DNA of 64,000 bases from Methanobrevibacter arboriphilus (GTDB lineage Archaea > Methanobacteriota > Methanobacteria > Methanobacteriales > Methanobacteriaceae), in the NCBI RefSeq assembly GCF_019669925.1, contig NZ_AP019779.1, positions 1,503,001 to 1,567,000 on the forward strand, read 5' to 3'. Shown here piece after piece: positions 9,326 to 20,481 of this stretch. The notes beneath the pieces were generated by a model. The model saw only the letters and a list, made by a program, of their open reading frames with translations. It made no database searches and was not told where the DNA came from. Made by a program: the position numbers and the translations under genes. Position 1 is the stretch's first letter, and every line of letters starts with the position of its first letter.

Positions 9326-12300
9326 ATAATAATCAGTAAAAAATTCATTTTGGTCTTAATTTTCTCTGTTTTATTTTTGATTAGTCCTATTTATGGAGAA
9401 TCTTTAGATAGTACTGATGGCCATTCTGAAATTGATAGTGGATTTAATAATTATGCTGTTAACGATGTTCAAATTACTGATACTGATTCTATTCATTCTG
9501 ATTCTTCTATTGACAATTCTAATTCTAATAATAATTCCAATAATAATTATAATAATAATTCTGCAACTACTAAATCATCAGCTAAGGTTGAAAAATCTGG
9601 TGTAAGTACTTTTGCTTCAAAAGTGTTTATAATCACTGATGATAATTATTCTCAATATTTTAGTTTGTTTACTGGTAAATTACTTTCTAATTCTGGTATT
9701 AGTCCAGGGGATACTATTAAAATTGGGAATGTTTCTAATAAAGCTTTTATTATTGATATTCCTTTGACTTTAACTAGTACTGGTGCTGATGTTCAAATAA
9801 CTAATGGTGTTATTCATTTAATTGCAGGTAGTGATGGTTCTACTATTAGTAATCTTAAGATATTTAATGATAAGACTGATATTGTGTATCAGGGTGTTTA
9901 TGTTGTTCGTTTACATGGTATTTGGTTGACTAATACTAACAATAATCTCATTGTTAATAATTCTGTTCAGGTTGCCGATGCTTTAAAAGTTTTTGCAATG
10001 CCTATGGGTTGGTCTTCTAACAATACTATTATTTATAATAGGCTGATTAGTACTTGGAGTACTTGTATGCCTATGGGTCAGTCTCATAATAATAATATTT
10101 CTTATAATTATTTGCAGACTACTGCTGCAAATATAATTTATTATAATCCATTTGGTCATGCAGATTATGGTGGTCCTGCTGATTGTTATAATAACTCTAT
10201 TACTAACAATTACTTGTATGCAATTTATGCAAGTGATACTACTATTGGGATGCAATTGGTATATGCTCAGCATCAAAACACTCAGATAATTAACAATACA
10301 TTGGTTAATCAATTTTATGGAATAAGTTTGTATGGTATAAATTCAACTGTTGTTGGTAATACTTTAATTAATATGAGTGTTTATGCAATAATCGTTACTT
10401 CTTCTAATTTACTTTTAGAAAATAATACTGTTATAGCTACTGATTCTTATGGTGGTGGAATATATGTTGGTGGTGATGGTTATAATGAGAATATTACTGT
10501 AGTTAATAATAAAGTAACTATTAGTAATGGTTGTTATAATGGAATTATTGTTTCTGGAGATAATGTTCTTGTTAAAAATAATGTTATTAATCTTTATAAT
10601 TTTGGTGTTGGAATTAATATTAGGGGAAATTACGCTCAGATTTTGAATAATATTATCAATACTAAGGTTGATCCAGGAATTAGTTTAGGTACTTCTAATG
10701 CATTAATTTTGGGTAATTCTATAAGGTCTGGGTCTTATGGTATTTATTTTAAAACAAATAACATCAAGTTTTATTTTACTAGTATTATTAATAATACTAT
10801 TATTAGTAATGATTATGGTATTTTTTTACAGGGAACAATTTATAATACTACTATAGTTGGTAATAAAATCAGTACTAATGCATCTGTTGGTATTTTTAAA
10901 GATACTACTGATTCTTATGGAGACAATATGTCCGATAATACTGTGAATGATATCATTGAGGATTCAACTGGTATTGTTATCAGGGATAGTAATTTTTATA
11001 ATTATTTTGATAAAGATGGTTACTTTAAATTAGGTATTCTTGATGAGTCTTTAGTTTTGATTTTAACTTATTTAACAAATAAGAAGATTTATGTTGATTA
11101 TAAGATGACTCTTTTGAGTAATGGTTTAAATAATCTTTTAACAAATGTTACTATTATTGTGACTTCTGAAGGTGCTGGTTCTGTTATTCGTGATTTGAAT
11201 TTTTATAATACTAATGTTGCAGCTATTATTTTAGAAAATTATCTTGAGTTTGTTACATTAAAAAATAATAATATTACTATAATTTCTGATAATAATTATA
11301 CTGGATCTGTAATTGGAATTAAGATTGGCCAATCTGAAAATATTCTTGTTGAAGCTAATAATATTTATATTTCAAGTAAAAAGGGCTTTGTTTATGGTAT
11401 TTCAGTTACTGATTCTACTTATGTATTTTCAAAGTACATTAATATAACTCAAAACAGTATTATTCTTGTTGGAGATAATTTAGTTGAGGGTATTTATACT
11501 GATTCAATGAGTAATAGTGAAATTTCTAATAATTTGATAAATTTATGGGGTAATGGTTTTGGTTATGGTGTAGCTACTGCTTATATGAAGGGAAATGTGA
11601 ATAACATAACCATTAAAAATAATATTATTGTTGTTAATGTTAAGAAGATGGCTTATTTAATTGAGTTACACATTAGTTCAAATATTACTATTATTAATAA
11701 TCTTCTTGAAGGTTTTGGTAGTGGGGTTTATGGTGTAGCTTTGTATAATTCTGATAATGTTTCTATTATCGATAATGAAATTAGAACTACTGGTGGAGAT
11801 TTAAGTGGAATTGGTGTTAATTATGATGTGTTAGGTAGTGGTAATAGTGCTATTTTCCTTACTTCTAATTCTAACAATACTTTTGTTAAGAACAATATAA
11901 TTTATACTAATGCAAGATATCAAATAATCATTAATACTACTAATACTAGTGATAGTAATATTAATACTACTAATGGTACTAATAATACTAAAATTGATCT
12001 AAATAATACTTTTTCTCAAAATTATTTTGTCATTGATGATGTTAATGTTATTAATTATTTTACTAGTAATGGTGAATTTATAAAAGCTAATTCAGTCCAA
12101 GCTAATGATACTTTATTATTCAATAATTTAAGTTCTAGACATTATAATTTGATTTTCAATATTCCACTAAATATTAGTTTTTATAAGGTTAATACTATTG
12201 ATGCTACATTTATTTTTAAATCTGGTTCTGCAGGTTCTAATGTAACTGGATTATTGTTTAATCTCACTGATAATTCTGCGATTATTTTATCTGATGTTTA

Positions 12301-15169
12301 TAATATCACTATTCATTCTAATAGTATATTTATTAGCAATGTTCTTGAAAAAAATCTCACAGGTATTATCATTGCTCATAATAGTTATGATAATCGGATA
12401 ATTAATAATGCTATTACATTGAAAGGTAAAAATTCATTGACTGGTATTAGTGTTTCTAATTTTTATGAGAATCGGTTTGGTAGAAGCCCTTACTCTAATC
12501 TTATTGAGAGTAATTTATTGTTTATTATTTCTGAAAATGTTGCTAAGGGCATTTATGTTTCTATGGCTGATAATACAAAAATCTTTAACAATGATATTTA
12601 TTTATATGCTAAAAATATTGGATATGCTGTTGAAATAGTTTCTAATGGTTCTTTTGCACCTTATCCTACTACTGTTTGGTCTAATAATACAAAAATTGTT
12701 AATAATACATTTTATGGCTTAGGAAACAATATTTTCTTAATTAAATCATATCAATCTTATAATACATATATTGCAAACAATAGTCTTTTGGCAGATGGAA
12801 ACAGGTCTTTTGCTTATATAGGTTATAAAACTTCTGGGGATAAGATTGAATATAATGATATTGTTGTTAATGGTTCTGGAACTAATAATAATGTTAATAA
12901 TACTAATAATAATCATAATACTAATAGTAATACTAATAATGGGTCTAATGGTAGTTTTGAAAGTTGGATTAATGTAGCTCAAGCTGGTGTTTATTATTCT
13001 AATTCTCATAATAATTTGATTCGCGAAAATAATATTACTTCAAATTATTTAAAAGGTGGAGATTATGCAGTTTATGTTGATGATTCTTTAGATTCTGATA
13101 GTTCTGGTTCTAATAGCTCTAATGGTTCTGGTTCTACTGGTATTATTTATCTCATAGTTTCTGGTAATTATCTTGTAAGTAATAATGGTCTTTTTATAGC
13201 TAATGATGCTATTTATGGATCAAATGTTTTAGGTCAAAATAATACTCCCCATTATGTTTATGTTTCAACTAATGGTAGTGATATTACTGGTGATGGAAGT
13301 ATAGATAATCCATTTAAGACAATTTCTCATGCTATTTCTCAGGCATATAATCGAGCAATCATATATCTTCTAAGTGGAACTTATTATGAGAATGATATTT
13401 TTGTAAACAAGACAATAACTATTAAAAACAATGGAAATGTCACTTTAAATGGTAAAAAAGGAAAAATATTTATTATAAGTAATAATGGATATTTAACTAT
13501 TGTTGGAATTAATTTTTTAAATGCTTCTAGTAATAATGGTTCTATTATTTCTAACAATGGTTATGTAAATTTAATGAATTGTAATTTTTATAATAATACT
13601 GCCATAGACCAAGGTGGAGTAATTTTTAATAAAGGTCGCCTTTTAATTGATAATTGTAGTTTTTATAATAATTCTGCTTATCTTGGTGGGGTAATTAGTA
13701 ATTTTGGAAATATGAGTATATCTAACTCTAAATTTATTAATAATTCTGCTTGTAGTGGTGGTGTTATTTATAGTTATCATAATTGTACATCAATAATCAG
13801 TAACTCTTATTTTGCTTCAAACACTGCTAGAACAGATGGTAATTCTTATCTTTATAATGATAATGAGACTCGATTAGCTCCTGGTCATGGAGGAGTTATT
13901 TATAATTTTGGAACTTTATATTCTATAAATTCTACTTATGAATGTAATTTAGCTAATAATGGTGGTGTTATAGCTAATTCTGTTTATATTTGGAGAGAGT
14001 TTAATGATAGTTATTTATACATTCTGAATTCTAGTTTTAAATTTAATAATGTAACTACTAGTGTATATTATGGTGGTTATGGTGGGGCTATTTATGGAAA
14101 TGCTCGTTATTTATTGGTTTATAATTCAGTATTCCATAAAAATGAAGCTAAAACTACAGGTGGAGCTATTAACTTTTCTGCAAATAATGGTTCAATTGAA
14201 AGATCTAACTTTACAAAGAATACCGCAGGATCTTATGGTGGTGCATTAGCTATTAATGGTAATATTACAATAGTTTATTCTATTATTTCTAATAATAGTG
14301 CTGGTTATAGTGGTGGTGCTGTTTATTATAATGGTGATTCTAGCTATGGGCATGTTTTAAATCAGTTAAATATTTTTAATTCCACTATTGAGTCTAATTT
14401 CGCTATGCATTATGGTGGTGCCTTTTACTTTAATTATGCTAATGTTAATATTAAAGATTCTAATATTTTAAATAACTTTGCTCCAGTTAATTCTGTTATT
14501 TATGGAGGTAACAACGGTTTCCTTGATTTTGATAATAATTGGTGGGGTTCTAACTTTGGTCCAAGTGATGATGTTTGGAATCGTGCTAATAAATTTAAAA
14601 ATTGGCTATTTGAAAGTTCTGGATGGGAACTTATTGTTGGTGGAGGTTCTAATGGTTCTAATTCTTCTGGAGGTTCTGGTTCTGGTTCAGGTAATCATAT
14701 TGGGCCTGGTACTGGTTCGGGACTTAGGCCTGGTGGTAGTGGATCAGGTAATGGATGGGGAACAGGTACAGGTTCTGGAATAGGGTCTGGTTCTGGTTCT
14801 GGATTAGGTAATGGCTCCGGTAATGGAATTGGCAATGGAAATGGAACTGGTTCTGGAACAGGTGTTGATTCTAATAATGGAAAAGGTAGTGGTTCTAATT
14901 CAACAAATAATAACATTTTACCGGGTATTGGAAGTATTATGAATCCTTCTAGCTCTTCTAGCTCTAATCCTGGTGGTAAATCTGGAGGAGGTTCAGCTGG
15001 AGGTCAAGGTGGATCTGGTGAACAATCTATTAAAAATTCTTATGAAATTTTAGAAGATACTATTAATAATATGAAGCCAATTGACTTTGTTTATATAATA
15101 TTAGCTGTTATTGGCTTCATTGTTTTAGTTATTGTTGGACATAGGTATAATAAAAGAAGTAGGCTTTAA
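9326..15169 (+). CDS. Giant membrane-anchored adhesin-like protein
   Basis: With the AUA start at 9326 the protein has 1947 residues and begins MIISKKFILVLIFSVLFLISPIYG, a normal signal peptide; starting at TTG 9350 (1939 residues) would lack the KK pair. A Ser/Asn-rich linker comes first, then three long NosD/pectate-lyase-like beta-helix blocks, an Asn/Thr-rich hinge at about 12890-12950, and a final block with GGV/GGAI polymorphic-outer-membrane-type rungs closed by NWWGSNFGPSDD. A Gly/Ser-rich stalk of ~130 residues follows. One transmembrane helix (FVYIILAVIGFIVLVIVG) and a basic tail form the anchor. The stalk probably spans the pseudomurein wall (inference). Ligand unknown. Confidence 0.85.
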   Translation: MIISKKFILVLIFSVLFLISPIYGESLDSTDGHSEIDSGFNNYAVNDVQITDTDSIHSDSSIDNSNSNNNSNNNYNNNSATTKSSAKVEKSGVSTFASKVFIITDDNYSQYFSLFTGKLLSNSGISPGDTIKIGNVSNKAFIIDIPLTLTSTGADVQITNGVIHLIAGSDGSTISNLKIFNDKTDIVYQGVYVVRLHGIWLTNTNNNLIVNNSVQVADALKVFAMPMGWSSNNTIIYNRLISTWSTCMPMGQSHNNNISYNYLQTTAANIIYYNPFGHADYGGPADCYNNSITNNYLYAIYASDTTIGMQLVYAQHQNTQIINNTLVNQFYGISLYGINSTVVGNTLINMSVYAIIVTSSNLLLENNTVIATDSYGGGIYVGGDGYNENITVVNNKVTISNGCYNGIIVSGDNVLVKNNVINLYNFGVGINIRGNYAQILNNIINTKVDPGISLGTSNALILGNSIRSGSYGIYFKTNNIKFYFTSIINNTIISNDYGIFLQGTIYNTTIVGNKISTNASVGIFKDTTDSYGDNMSDNTVNDIIEDSTGIVIRDSNFYNYFDKDGYFKLGILDESLVLILTYLTNKKIYVDYKMTLLSNGLNNLLTNVTIIVTSEGAGSVIRDLNFYNTNVAAIILENYLEFVTLKNNNITIISDNNYTGSVIGIKIGQSENILVEANNIYISSKKGFVYGISVTDSTYVFSKYINITQNSIILVGDNLVEGIYTDSMSNSEISNNLINLWGNGFGYGVATAYMKGNVNNITIKNNIIVVNVKKMAYLIELHISSNITIINNLLEGFGSGVYGVALYNSDNVSIIDNEIRTTGGDLSGIGVNYDVLGSGNSAIFLTSNSNNTFVKNNIIYTNARYQIIINTTNTSDSNINTTNGTNNTKIDLNNTFSQNYFVIDDVNVINYFTSNGEFIKANSVQANDTLLFNNLSSRHYNLIFNIPLNISFYKVNTIDATFIFKSGSAGSNVTGLLFNLTDNSAIILSDVYNITIHSNSIFISNVLEKNLTGIIIAHNSYDNRIINNAITLKGKNSLTGISVSNFYENRFGRSPYSNLIESNLLFIISENVAKGIYVSMADNTKIFNNDIYLYAKNIGYAVEIVSNGSFAPYPTTVWSNNTKIVNNTFYGLGNNIFLIKSYQSYNTYIANNSLLADGNRSFAYIGYKTSGDKIEYNDIVVNGSGTNNNVNNTNNNHNTNSNTNNGSNGSFESWINVAQAGVYYSNSHNNLIRENNITSNYLKGGDYAVYVDDSLDSDSSGSNSSNGSGSTGIIYLIVSGNYLVSNNGLFIANDAIYGSNVLGQNNTPHYVYVSTNGSDITGDGSIDNPFKTISHAISQAYNRAIIYLLSGTYYENDIFVNKTITIKNNGNVTLNGKKGKIFIISNNGYLTIVGINFLNASSNNGSIISNNGYVNLMNCNFYNNTAIDQGGVIFNKGRLLIDNCSFYNNSAYLGGVISNFGNMSISNSKFINNSACSGGVIYSYHNCTSIISNSYFASNTARTDGNSYLYNDNETRLAPGHGGVIYNFGTLYSINSTYECNLANNGGVIANSVYIWREFNDSYLYILNSSFKFNNVTTSVYYGGYGGAIYGNARYLLVYNSVFHKNEAKTTGGAINFSANNGSIERSNFTKNTAGSYGGALAINGNITIVYSIISNNSAGYSGGAVYYNGDSSYGHVLNQLNIFNSTIESNFAMHYGGAFYFNYANVNIKDSNILNNFAPVNSVIYGGNNGFLDFDNNWWGSNFGPSDDVWNRANKFKNWLFESSGWELIVGGGSNGSNSSGGSGSGSGNHIGPGTGSGLRPGGSGSGNGWGTGTGSGIGSGSGSGLGNGSGNGIGNGNGTGSGTGVDSNNGKGSGSNSTNNNILPGIGSIMNPSSSSSSNPGGKSGGGSAGGQGGSGEQSIKNSYEILEDTINNMKPIDFVYIILAVIGFIVLVIVGHRYNKRSRL

Positions 15170-15294
15170 AATTTTTATTTATTGGATAAATTTTAGTATA
15201 GAAATTTGTTAAAGGAATATATTTTAAGAAATTAATATTTTAAGAGATTATAAAGATTAGATTTTAATAGATTATATTTAAGAGATTAGATATT

Positions 15295-18200
15295 ATGAAA
15301 AAAAATTGTTTATTACTGTTAATGTTCATTATTGTTGTATTTTTTTCTATGAATATGGCTAGTGCTTCTGATGATTATGTTAATGGGAATAATATAGATC
15401 ATAGTGTTAATAGTACCAATACTCTTGATAATAGTCTTAACTCTAATGATATTTATGTTAATTTATCAGGAAATGATGTTAGTGGGGATGGTAGTGAAAA
15501 TAATCCTTATAAAAGTTTGAAAAAAGCTATTAATGAAGCATCTAACAATTCTAATATTTATATAATGCCTGGTGAATATTTTGGAGAAAATAACACAAAG
15601 ATGATCATTGATAAAACTATCACTATTTCTGGTATTAATGGTGGCAATGGAAAGGTTATATTTAATGGTGAGAGAAAGTATGACTTTTTTGAGATTACTC
15701 CTAATGGTAAATTAACATTAATTAATATCACTTTTTATCAAGGTAATAATTCTGGTGAAGATTTTATTGCAGGAGCTATTTTTAATAATGGAGAATTAAC
15801 CATAAAAAATTGTACTTTTGATTCTAATGTTGGTTTAAGAGGTGGAGCAATCTTAAACAATGGAAAATTAGAGATTATTGGTTCTAATTTTAAAAATAAT
15901 AATGGTGTAAATTATGGTGGAGGAATAACCAATTTTAATACGGTTAAAATTATTGATTCTGTGTTTAGTGGGAATGCAGCTAAATCGGGATCTGCTATTT
16001 TCAGTGATGGGAATTTAACTATTTTATCCTCTAATTTTACTTCTAATAGTATTGAAGGGGTTAATTGGGAGAATAGGGATAATAATATTTTTATGAATTC
16101 TTCTAATATTAATTCTGATATTTCTGCTTCAAATCACACAATAAAAATTTTAAATTCTTCATGTGCTAATGTAGGTGTTACAAATTCTAATTTGTTTGTT
16201 AATGGTTCTACTTTATCTGTTAGTCCTACAAATTCCACTGTTAATATAACTTATTCTGTTATTAGTAGTGGTTCTATTTATCATTATATGAATAATAGTA
16301 ATATTAGTGCTGAGTATAATTGGTGGTTATCTAATAAAGGTCCTATTGTATATTCTGGAAATAGTAATTATTATAATAGTCAAAAATATTGGATTGTAGC
16401 AGTTTTTGTTTCTGATTATGGAGGGTCTATTCCTAGTAAAAATACTAATGTCACCCTTCAAGTGATTTTTAAGTATACTGATGGTGTTAATGTTTGGGAT
16501 TTACCTGAAGGAATTAATATTCCTTCTAGATCTCTTTATTTACAAACTGATAATGGATATTTTACTAATGATTCTGGAATACTTTCTAATAATATTTTCA
16601 CTACTTATTATTTGAATAATAGTGAGGATACTCTTGTTTATGTGGTTGTTGATAACCAACGTTTGAAATTAACTGTTGGTAAAGGCTATACTAATCATAC
16701 TTGGTATGTTTCAAATGATGGTGATGATTCTAATAATGGGTCTCGTGAAAGTCCTTTTAAAACTCTTGCCAAGGCGGTTAGTGTTGCTTTAAATGGTAAT
16801 ACTATTTATATCGCTTCTGGTGATTATTATAATGCTTTTAATTCAAATTTGTTTATTTGGAAGAATTTGACTTTTTCTTCTTATAATGGTCCTGTTACTA
16901 TTTATCGTCATACTAGTAATAGTATTTTCATTGTTGCTGATTATGGAACTTTAAATCTTAATAATATTACTTTTTCAACCTATAATCTCACCTATTCTGT
17001 TCTTTTCATTAATTGTTCTGGTAATTTGACTATTAATAATTGTACTTTTAGGAATGCTTCTGGCAATTCTTACTGGGGAAATATTTTATTTTCTGGCTCT
17101 TATTTGTTTATTAATAATTCTAATTTTCATGATTTGAGACATTATGTAATAAAATCTTCATCTTATGATAGGTATTCTTATGGTTATGTACCATGTACAA
17201 TTACTATTCTTAATTCTTATTTTAGTGGAATGTCTGGTGCTATTACCAACAATGAAAATTCTGCTAGAATTCTTTATTTAGTTTCAGATAAGGTTTTAAT
17301 TGATAATTGTACTTTTGTAAATAATAATGCTACTGGAGCAGTTATTAATTCTAATTATTCTATTGTGAATAATTCTAGATTTGTAAGTAATAGTTTTGGG
17401 GCTGTTTCTGGTGCAAGTATTTTTGATAATGGTTATGTTGCAGACAATTCTGTTAATTATTGGAGTGGTTCAATTGTAGTTGCATCTAATATTCTTAATT
17501 CTATCTTTGTAAATAATAATATTTCTTGTGCAAATGCTAGATTTATCTATAATTGTTCTTTTATTAATAATAGAAATGCTTTTAATTCTCTTACAGATGA
17601 TCATGATAGAAATGGTATTATATCAAGTAGTGGTAATTTATCGATTCTTTATTGTGTATTTATTGGTAATAGTGCTGGTTATGGTGGTGCTATATTTAAC
17701 AGTGGAATTTTAAATGTTTCAAATAGTGTTTTTTTAAATAATACTGCTACTATTTTTGGTTCTGATATTTTTAATTTTAATGGTGTTGCTTACTTAAATA
17801 ACAATTGGTGGGGTTGGAATGGTGGTCCTACTGATGGTAAGGTCTATAGGTTTTTAGGTGATGTCCATTTAGATACATGGGTTATATTGACTCTTAATGT
17901 TAATGGTTCTACTTTAATAGCTAGTCTAGATAAAGTTACTGATGCTGTTGGTAATATTTATGATTTAAATGGTACTATTCCAGATCGTGTTGCGGTTTTC
18001 AACTCTAGTATGGTACCTATTTCTCCAAAAACTACTAATTTGACTAACAATCATGCTTATGCAAGTGTTCTTTCTGGTTCTGATAGTGATTATATTGTTA
18101 ATGTTACAGTTGATGGTCAGACTGTTGATTTAACAGTTCACAATAAGAATACTATTATTGAAATGAATGATACTACTTTTTATGGTAAAAATAATCGTTA

Positions 18201-20196
18201 TACTGTGATTTTAAGAAATATTAATGGTTATGATATTTCTAATCAGACTGTTATTTTGAAGATAAAATATAAGAATGGTACTGTTGAGGATTATTACTTA
18301 ATAACTGATGGGAATGGAAGAGCTAGTATTATTCTTAATAATAGTATTGGTATTTACAATGTTTCTGCTTTCTATGAAGGTGATGGGTATTTCTTTCCTT
18401 GTAATTCTAGTGCACTGTTGACAATTTTACCTTCTTCTACTAAGATATTTATTTTAAAAGATCAGTTGTTTTATGGTAAAAATAATGTTTTGCAAATTTC
18501 TTTGGAAGATATTTATGGTCGTGCTGTTGTTGGTCAAAAAATCTATTTTAATATAAAATCTGGTAGTAAAACTTACAATTATTATTCTACTACCGATGGT
18601 CAAGGTGTTGCAAAAATTATAGCTAATTTACCTAAAGGATCTTATGATGTTAAGGTTTCATTTAATGGTGATGAATGGTTTAATAGTAGTGAAAATCAAG
18701 GATCATTTACTATTTTATCTATTGGAACTAAATTAACTTTAAATGTCACTATCTTATATGGGAGAGGTGATGTTTATTTTGTGAAATTAGTGGATAATAA
18801 TGGTAATGTAGCTAAAAATGAGACTGTATATATAACTTTAACTCAAGGGAATAAAAATCAAACATTTGCAGTTAAAACTGATAGTAATGGTACTGCAGGA
18901 CTAATTGTAAATTTACTTCCAGGTACTTATAAAGTTAATGTTGTCTATAAAGGAGATGATTTGTATATTGGAACCAACATCAGTGGAACTTTAGTTGTTG
19001 AAAAAATAGCTGTTAGGTTGATTGTTGATCCATTAGTCAAATTTAATGTTACTAATAATAGTACTAATAATAAATATTATGCTTTATTGACTGATATGTA
19101 TGGAAGGGCATTATCTGGTGAATCAATAATTATTAAAATTCAGAAAGATGGATTTTTGGAAGTTTATAATTTAACTACTGATAATGAAGGTTTTATTACT
19201 CTTCCACTTGATTTAACTGAAGGTAATTATATGGTTTTGGTAAATTTTATTGAGAATGAGTGGTATTATAATACTAGTACTGCTAGTACTTTAATTGTCT
19301 CAAAACCTACTATTAAAATAACAACTAAAATTAGTATCACATTAAAAAATAATACTGTAGTGATTTATTTAACTGATATTGATGGAACTCCGTTGATTAA
19401 TAAAATTATTAGCATTAGATTAATTGGAAATGGATATAATAAAAATTTTAATATTAAAACTAATAACCAGGGAAAAGCTGAAATAAAATTATCTGAATTA
19501 AAATTAAGTAGTAATTCAAAGTATACTTTACATTATAATTTTGCTGGAAGTGATTATTATAATTCTAGAGTAGGAGTATTGAATTTTACATATTCAAATT
19601 CTTTAAATAATAAAATAAAAACTATTTTAACTGCTAAATCCCCTACAATAATTAAAGGAAAGAAAACTCTTATATCTGTCACTCTTAAAAATTCAAATGG
19701 CAAGTTTTTAGCTAATAAGAAAATTAAATTAGTAATAAACAAGAAGACATATACTAAACTTACTAATTCTAAAGGACAAGCTATTTTTAAGATTTCTAAT
19801 CTTAAATCTGGGAAATATAATCTTAAATTGTTTTATGAGGGAGATAAAACTTATCTCTCTTCAAAAATATATAAAACTCAAACTGTAAAAAATATTGCTG
19901 ATTTAGCTATTTCAAAAATTAAAAGATATGGAAATTCTTATAAAATACTTATTAAAAATCAAGGATCTGTTTCTTCTAAAAAAACTAAGATTAAAGTTTT
20001 CTATAAAGTTGGAAAAAAAATTAATCAGCGTGTTGCAATAGTTAAAGCTTTAAAACCTGGAAAATATACTATTGTGAATATTAAATTTTTTAAGTATTCC
20101 TATCATAAAAAATACTTAAAAAATGCGATAGTTAATTATAATAAGAATTTTAAAGAATTTAGTTATAATAATAATTTAAAAAAATTTAAAACATAA
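15295..20196 (+). CDS. Adhesin-like protein with Ig-like repeats and CARDB-like C-terminus
   Basis: The 1633-residue product starts MKKNCLLLLMFIIVVFFSM, a clear signal peptide ending near ASA. Two beta-helix blocks follow, the second closed by NWWGWNGGPTD (about 17800-17840). Then come about six Ig-like repeats of ~90 residues, several marked by a YGKNN/YGRGD start and a D-x-x-G-x-A-x-x-x-x-x-L-x-x-G-x-Y end (about 18150-19890). The end is a Lys-rich domain, ADLAISKIKRYGNSYKI, with the N-x-G-x-x-x-S-x-x-T/K-x-V pattern of CARDB. No transmembrane anchor is visible. The repeat architecture suggests an extended rod carrying the beta-helix outward. Confidence 0.87.
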   Translation: MKKNCLLLLMFIIVVFFSMNMASASDDYVNGNNIDHSVNSTNTLDNSLNSNDIYVNLSGNDVSGDGSENNPYKSLKKAINEASNNSNIYIMPGEYFGENNTKMIIDKTITISGINGGNGKVIFNGERKYDFFEITPNGKLTLINITFYQGNNSGEDFIAGAIFNNGELTIKNCTFDSNVGLRGGAILNNGKLEIIGSNFKNNNGVNYGGGITNFNTVKIIDSVFSGNAAKSGSAIFSDGNLTILSSNFTSNSIEGVNWENRDNNIFMNSSNINSDISASNHTIKILNSSCANVGVTNSNLFVNGSTLSVSPTNSTVNITYSVISSGSIYHYMNNSNISAEYNWWLSNKGPIVYSGNSNYYNSQKYWIVAVFVSDYGGSIPSKNTNVTLQVIFKYTDGVNVWDLPEGINIPSRSLYLQTDNGYFTNDSGILSNNIFTTYYLNNSEDTLVYVVVDNQRLKLTVGKGYTNHTWYVSNDGDDSNNGSRESPFKTLAKAVSVALNGNTIYIASGDYYNAFNSNLFIWKNLTFSSYNGPVTIYRHTSNSIFIVADYGTLNLNNITFSTYNLTYSVLFINCSGNLTINNCTFRNASGNSYWGNILFSGSYLFINNSNFHDLRHYVIKSSSYDRYSYGYVPCTITILNSYFSGMSGAITNNENSARILYLVSDKVLIDNCTFVNNNATGAVINSNYSIVNNSRFVSNSFGAVSGASIFDNGYVADNSVNYWSGSIVVASNILNSIFVNNNISCANARFIYNCSFINNRNAFNSLTDDHDRNGIISSSGNLSILYCVFIGNSAGYGGAIFNSGILNVSNSVFLNNTATIFGSDIFNFNGVAYLNNNWWGWNGGPTDGKVYRFLGDVHLDTWVILTLNVNGSTLIASLDKVTDAVGNIYDLNGTIPDRVAVFNSSMVPISPKTTNLTNNHAYASVLSGSDSDYIVNVTVDGQTVDLTVHNKNTIIEMNDTTFYGKNNRYTVILRNINGYDISNQTVILKIKYKNGTVEDYYLITDGNGRASIILNNSIGIYNVSAFYEGDGYFFPCNSSALLTILPSSTKIFILKDQLFYGKNNVLQISLEDIYGRAVVGQKIYFNIKSGSKTYNYYSTTDGQGVAKIIANLPKGSYDVKVSFNGDEWFNSSENQGSFTILSIGTKLTLNVTILYGRGDVYFVKLVDNNGNVAKNETVYITLTQGNKNQTFAVKTDSNGTAGLIVNLLPGTYKVNVVYKGDDLYIGTNISGTLVVEKIAVRLIVDPLVKFNVTNNSTNNKYYALLTDMYGRALSGESIIIKIQKDGFLEVYNLTTDNEGFITLPLDLTEGNYMVLVNFIENEWYYNTSTASTLIVSKPTIKITTKISITLKNNTVVIYLTDIDGTPLINKIISIRLIGNGYNKNFNIKTNNQGKAEIKLSELKLSSNSKYTLHYNFAGSDYYNSRVGVLNFTYSNSLNNKIKTILTAKSPTIIKGKKTLISVTLKNSNGKFLANKKIKLVINKKTYTKLTNSKGQAIFKISNLKSGKYNLKLFYEGDKTYLSSKIYKTQTVKNIADLAISKIKRYGNSYKILIKNQGSVSSKKTKIKVFYKVGKKINQRVAIVKALKPGKYTIVNIKFFKYSYHKKYLKNAIVNYNKNFKEFSYNNNLKKFKT

Positions 20197-20218
20197 ATAT
20201 AATTAATAGATTTAATAA

Positions 20219-20335
20219 TATACTATATAAAAAATATACTATATAATATATACTATATAAGTATATACTATATAAGTATTAAATTATACTATATAATTTT
20301 TAAATTATATTTAATACTTATTATATACTATATAA
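20219..20335. repeat. Six copies of TATACTATATAA between convergent genes
   Basis: Exact 12-base copies begin at 20219, 20235, 20249, 20264, 20285 and 20324. They lie in the 285-base gap between the adhesin (plus) and the epimerase-like gene (minus), so they are not promoter elements of either gene. The unit is nearly self-complementary and could form hairpins at both 3' ends. Confidence 0.8.
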
Positions 20336-20481
20336 TTAAAATCATATTTAATAATTATTTTAACATTTAATAAATTACTTTAATTTTATATAATATTATA
20401 ATTTTATAAAATATCATAACTTTGTAGATTATCATTAGTTTATAAAATATTTAATTTTAGAAGATTATAATTTATAAAAGA

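Noticed and set aside
14695-14916. Pro/Glu-rich minus-strand ORF in the adhesin stalk
   Set aside because: It is the complement of the Gly/Ser-rich stalk codons, not an independent gene.
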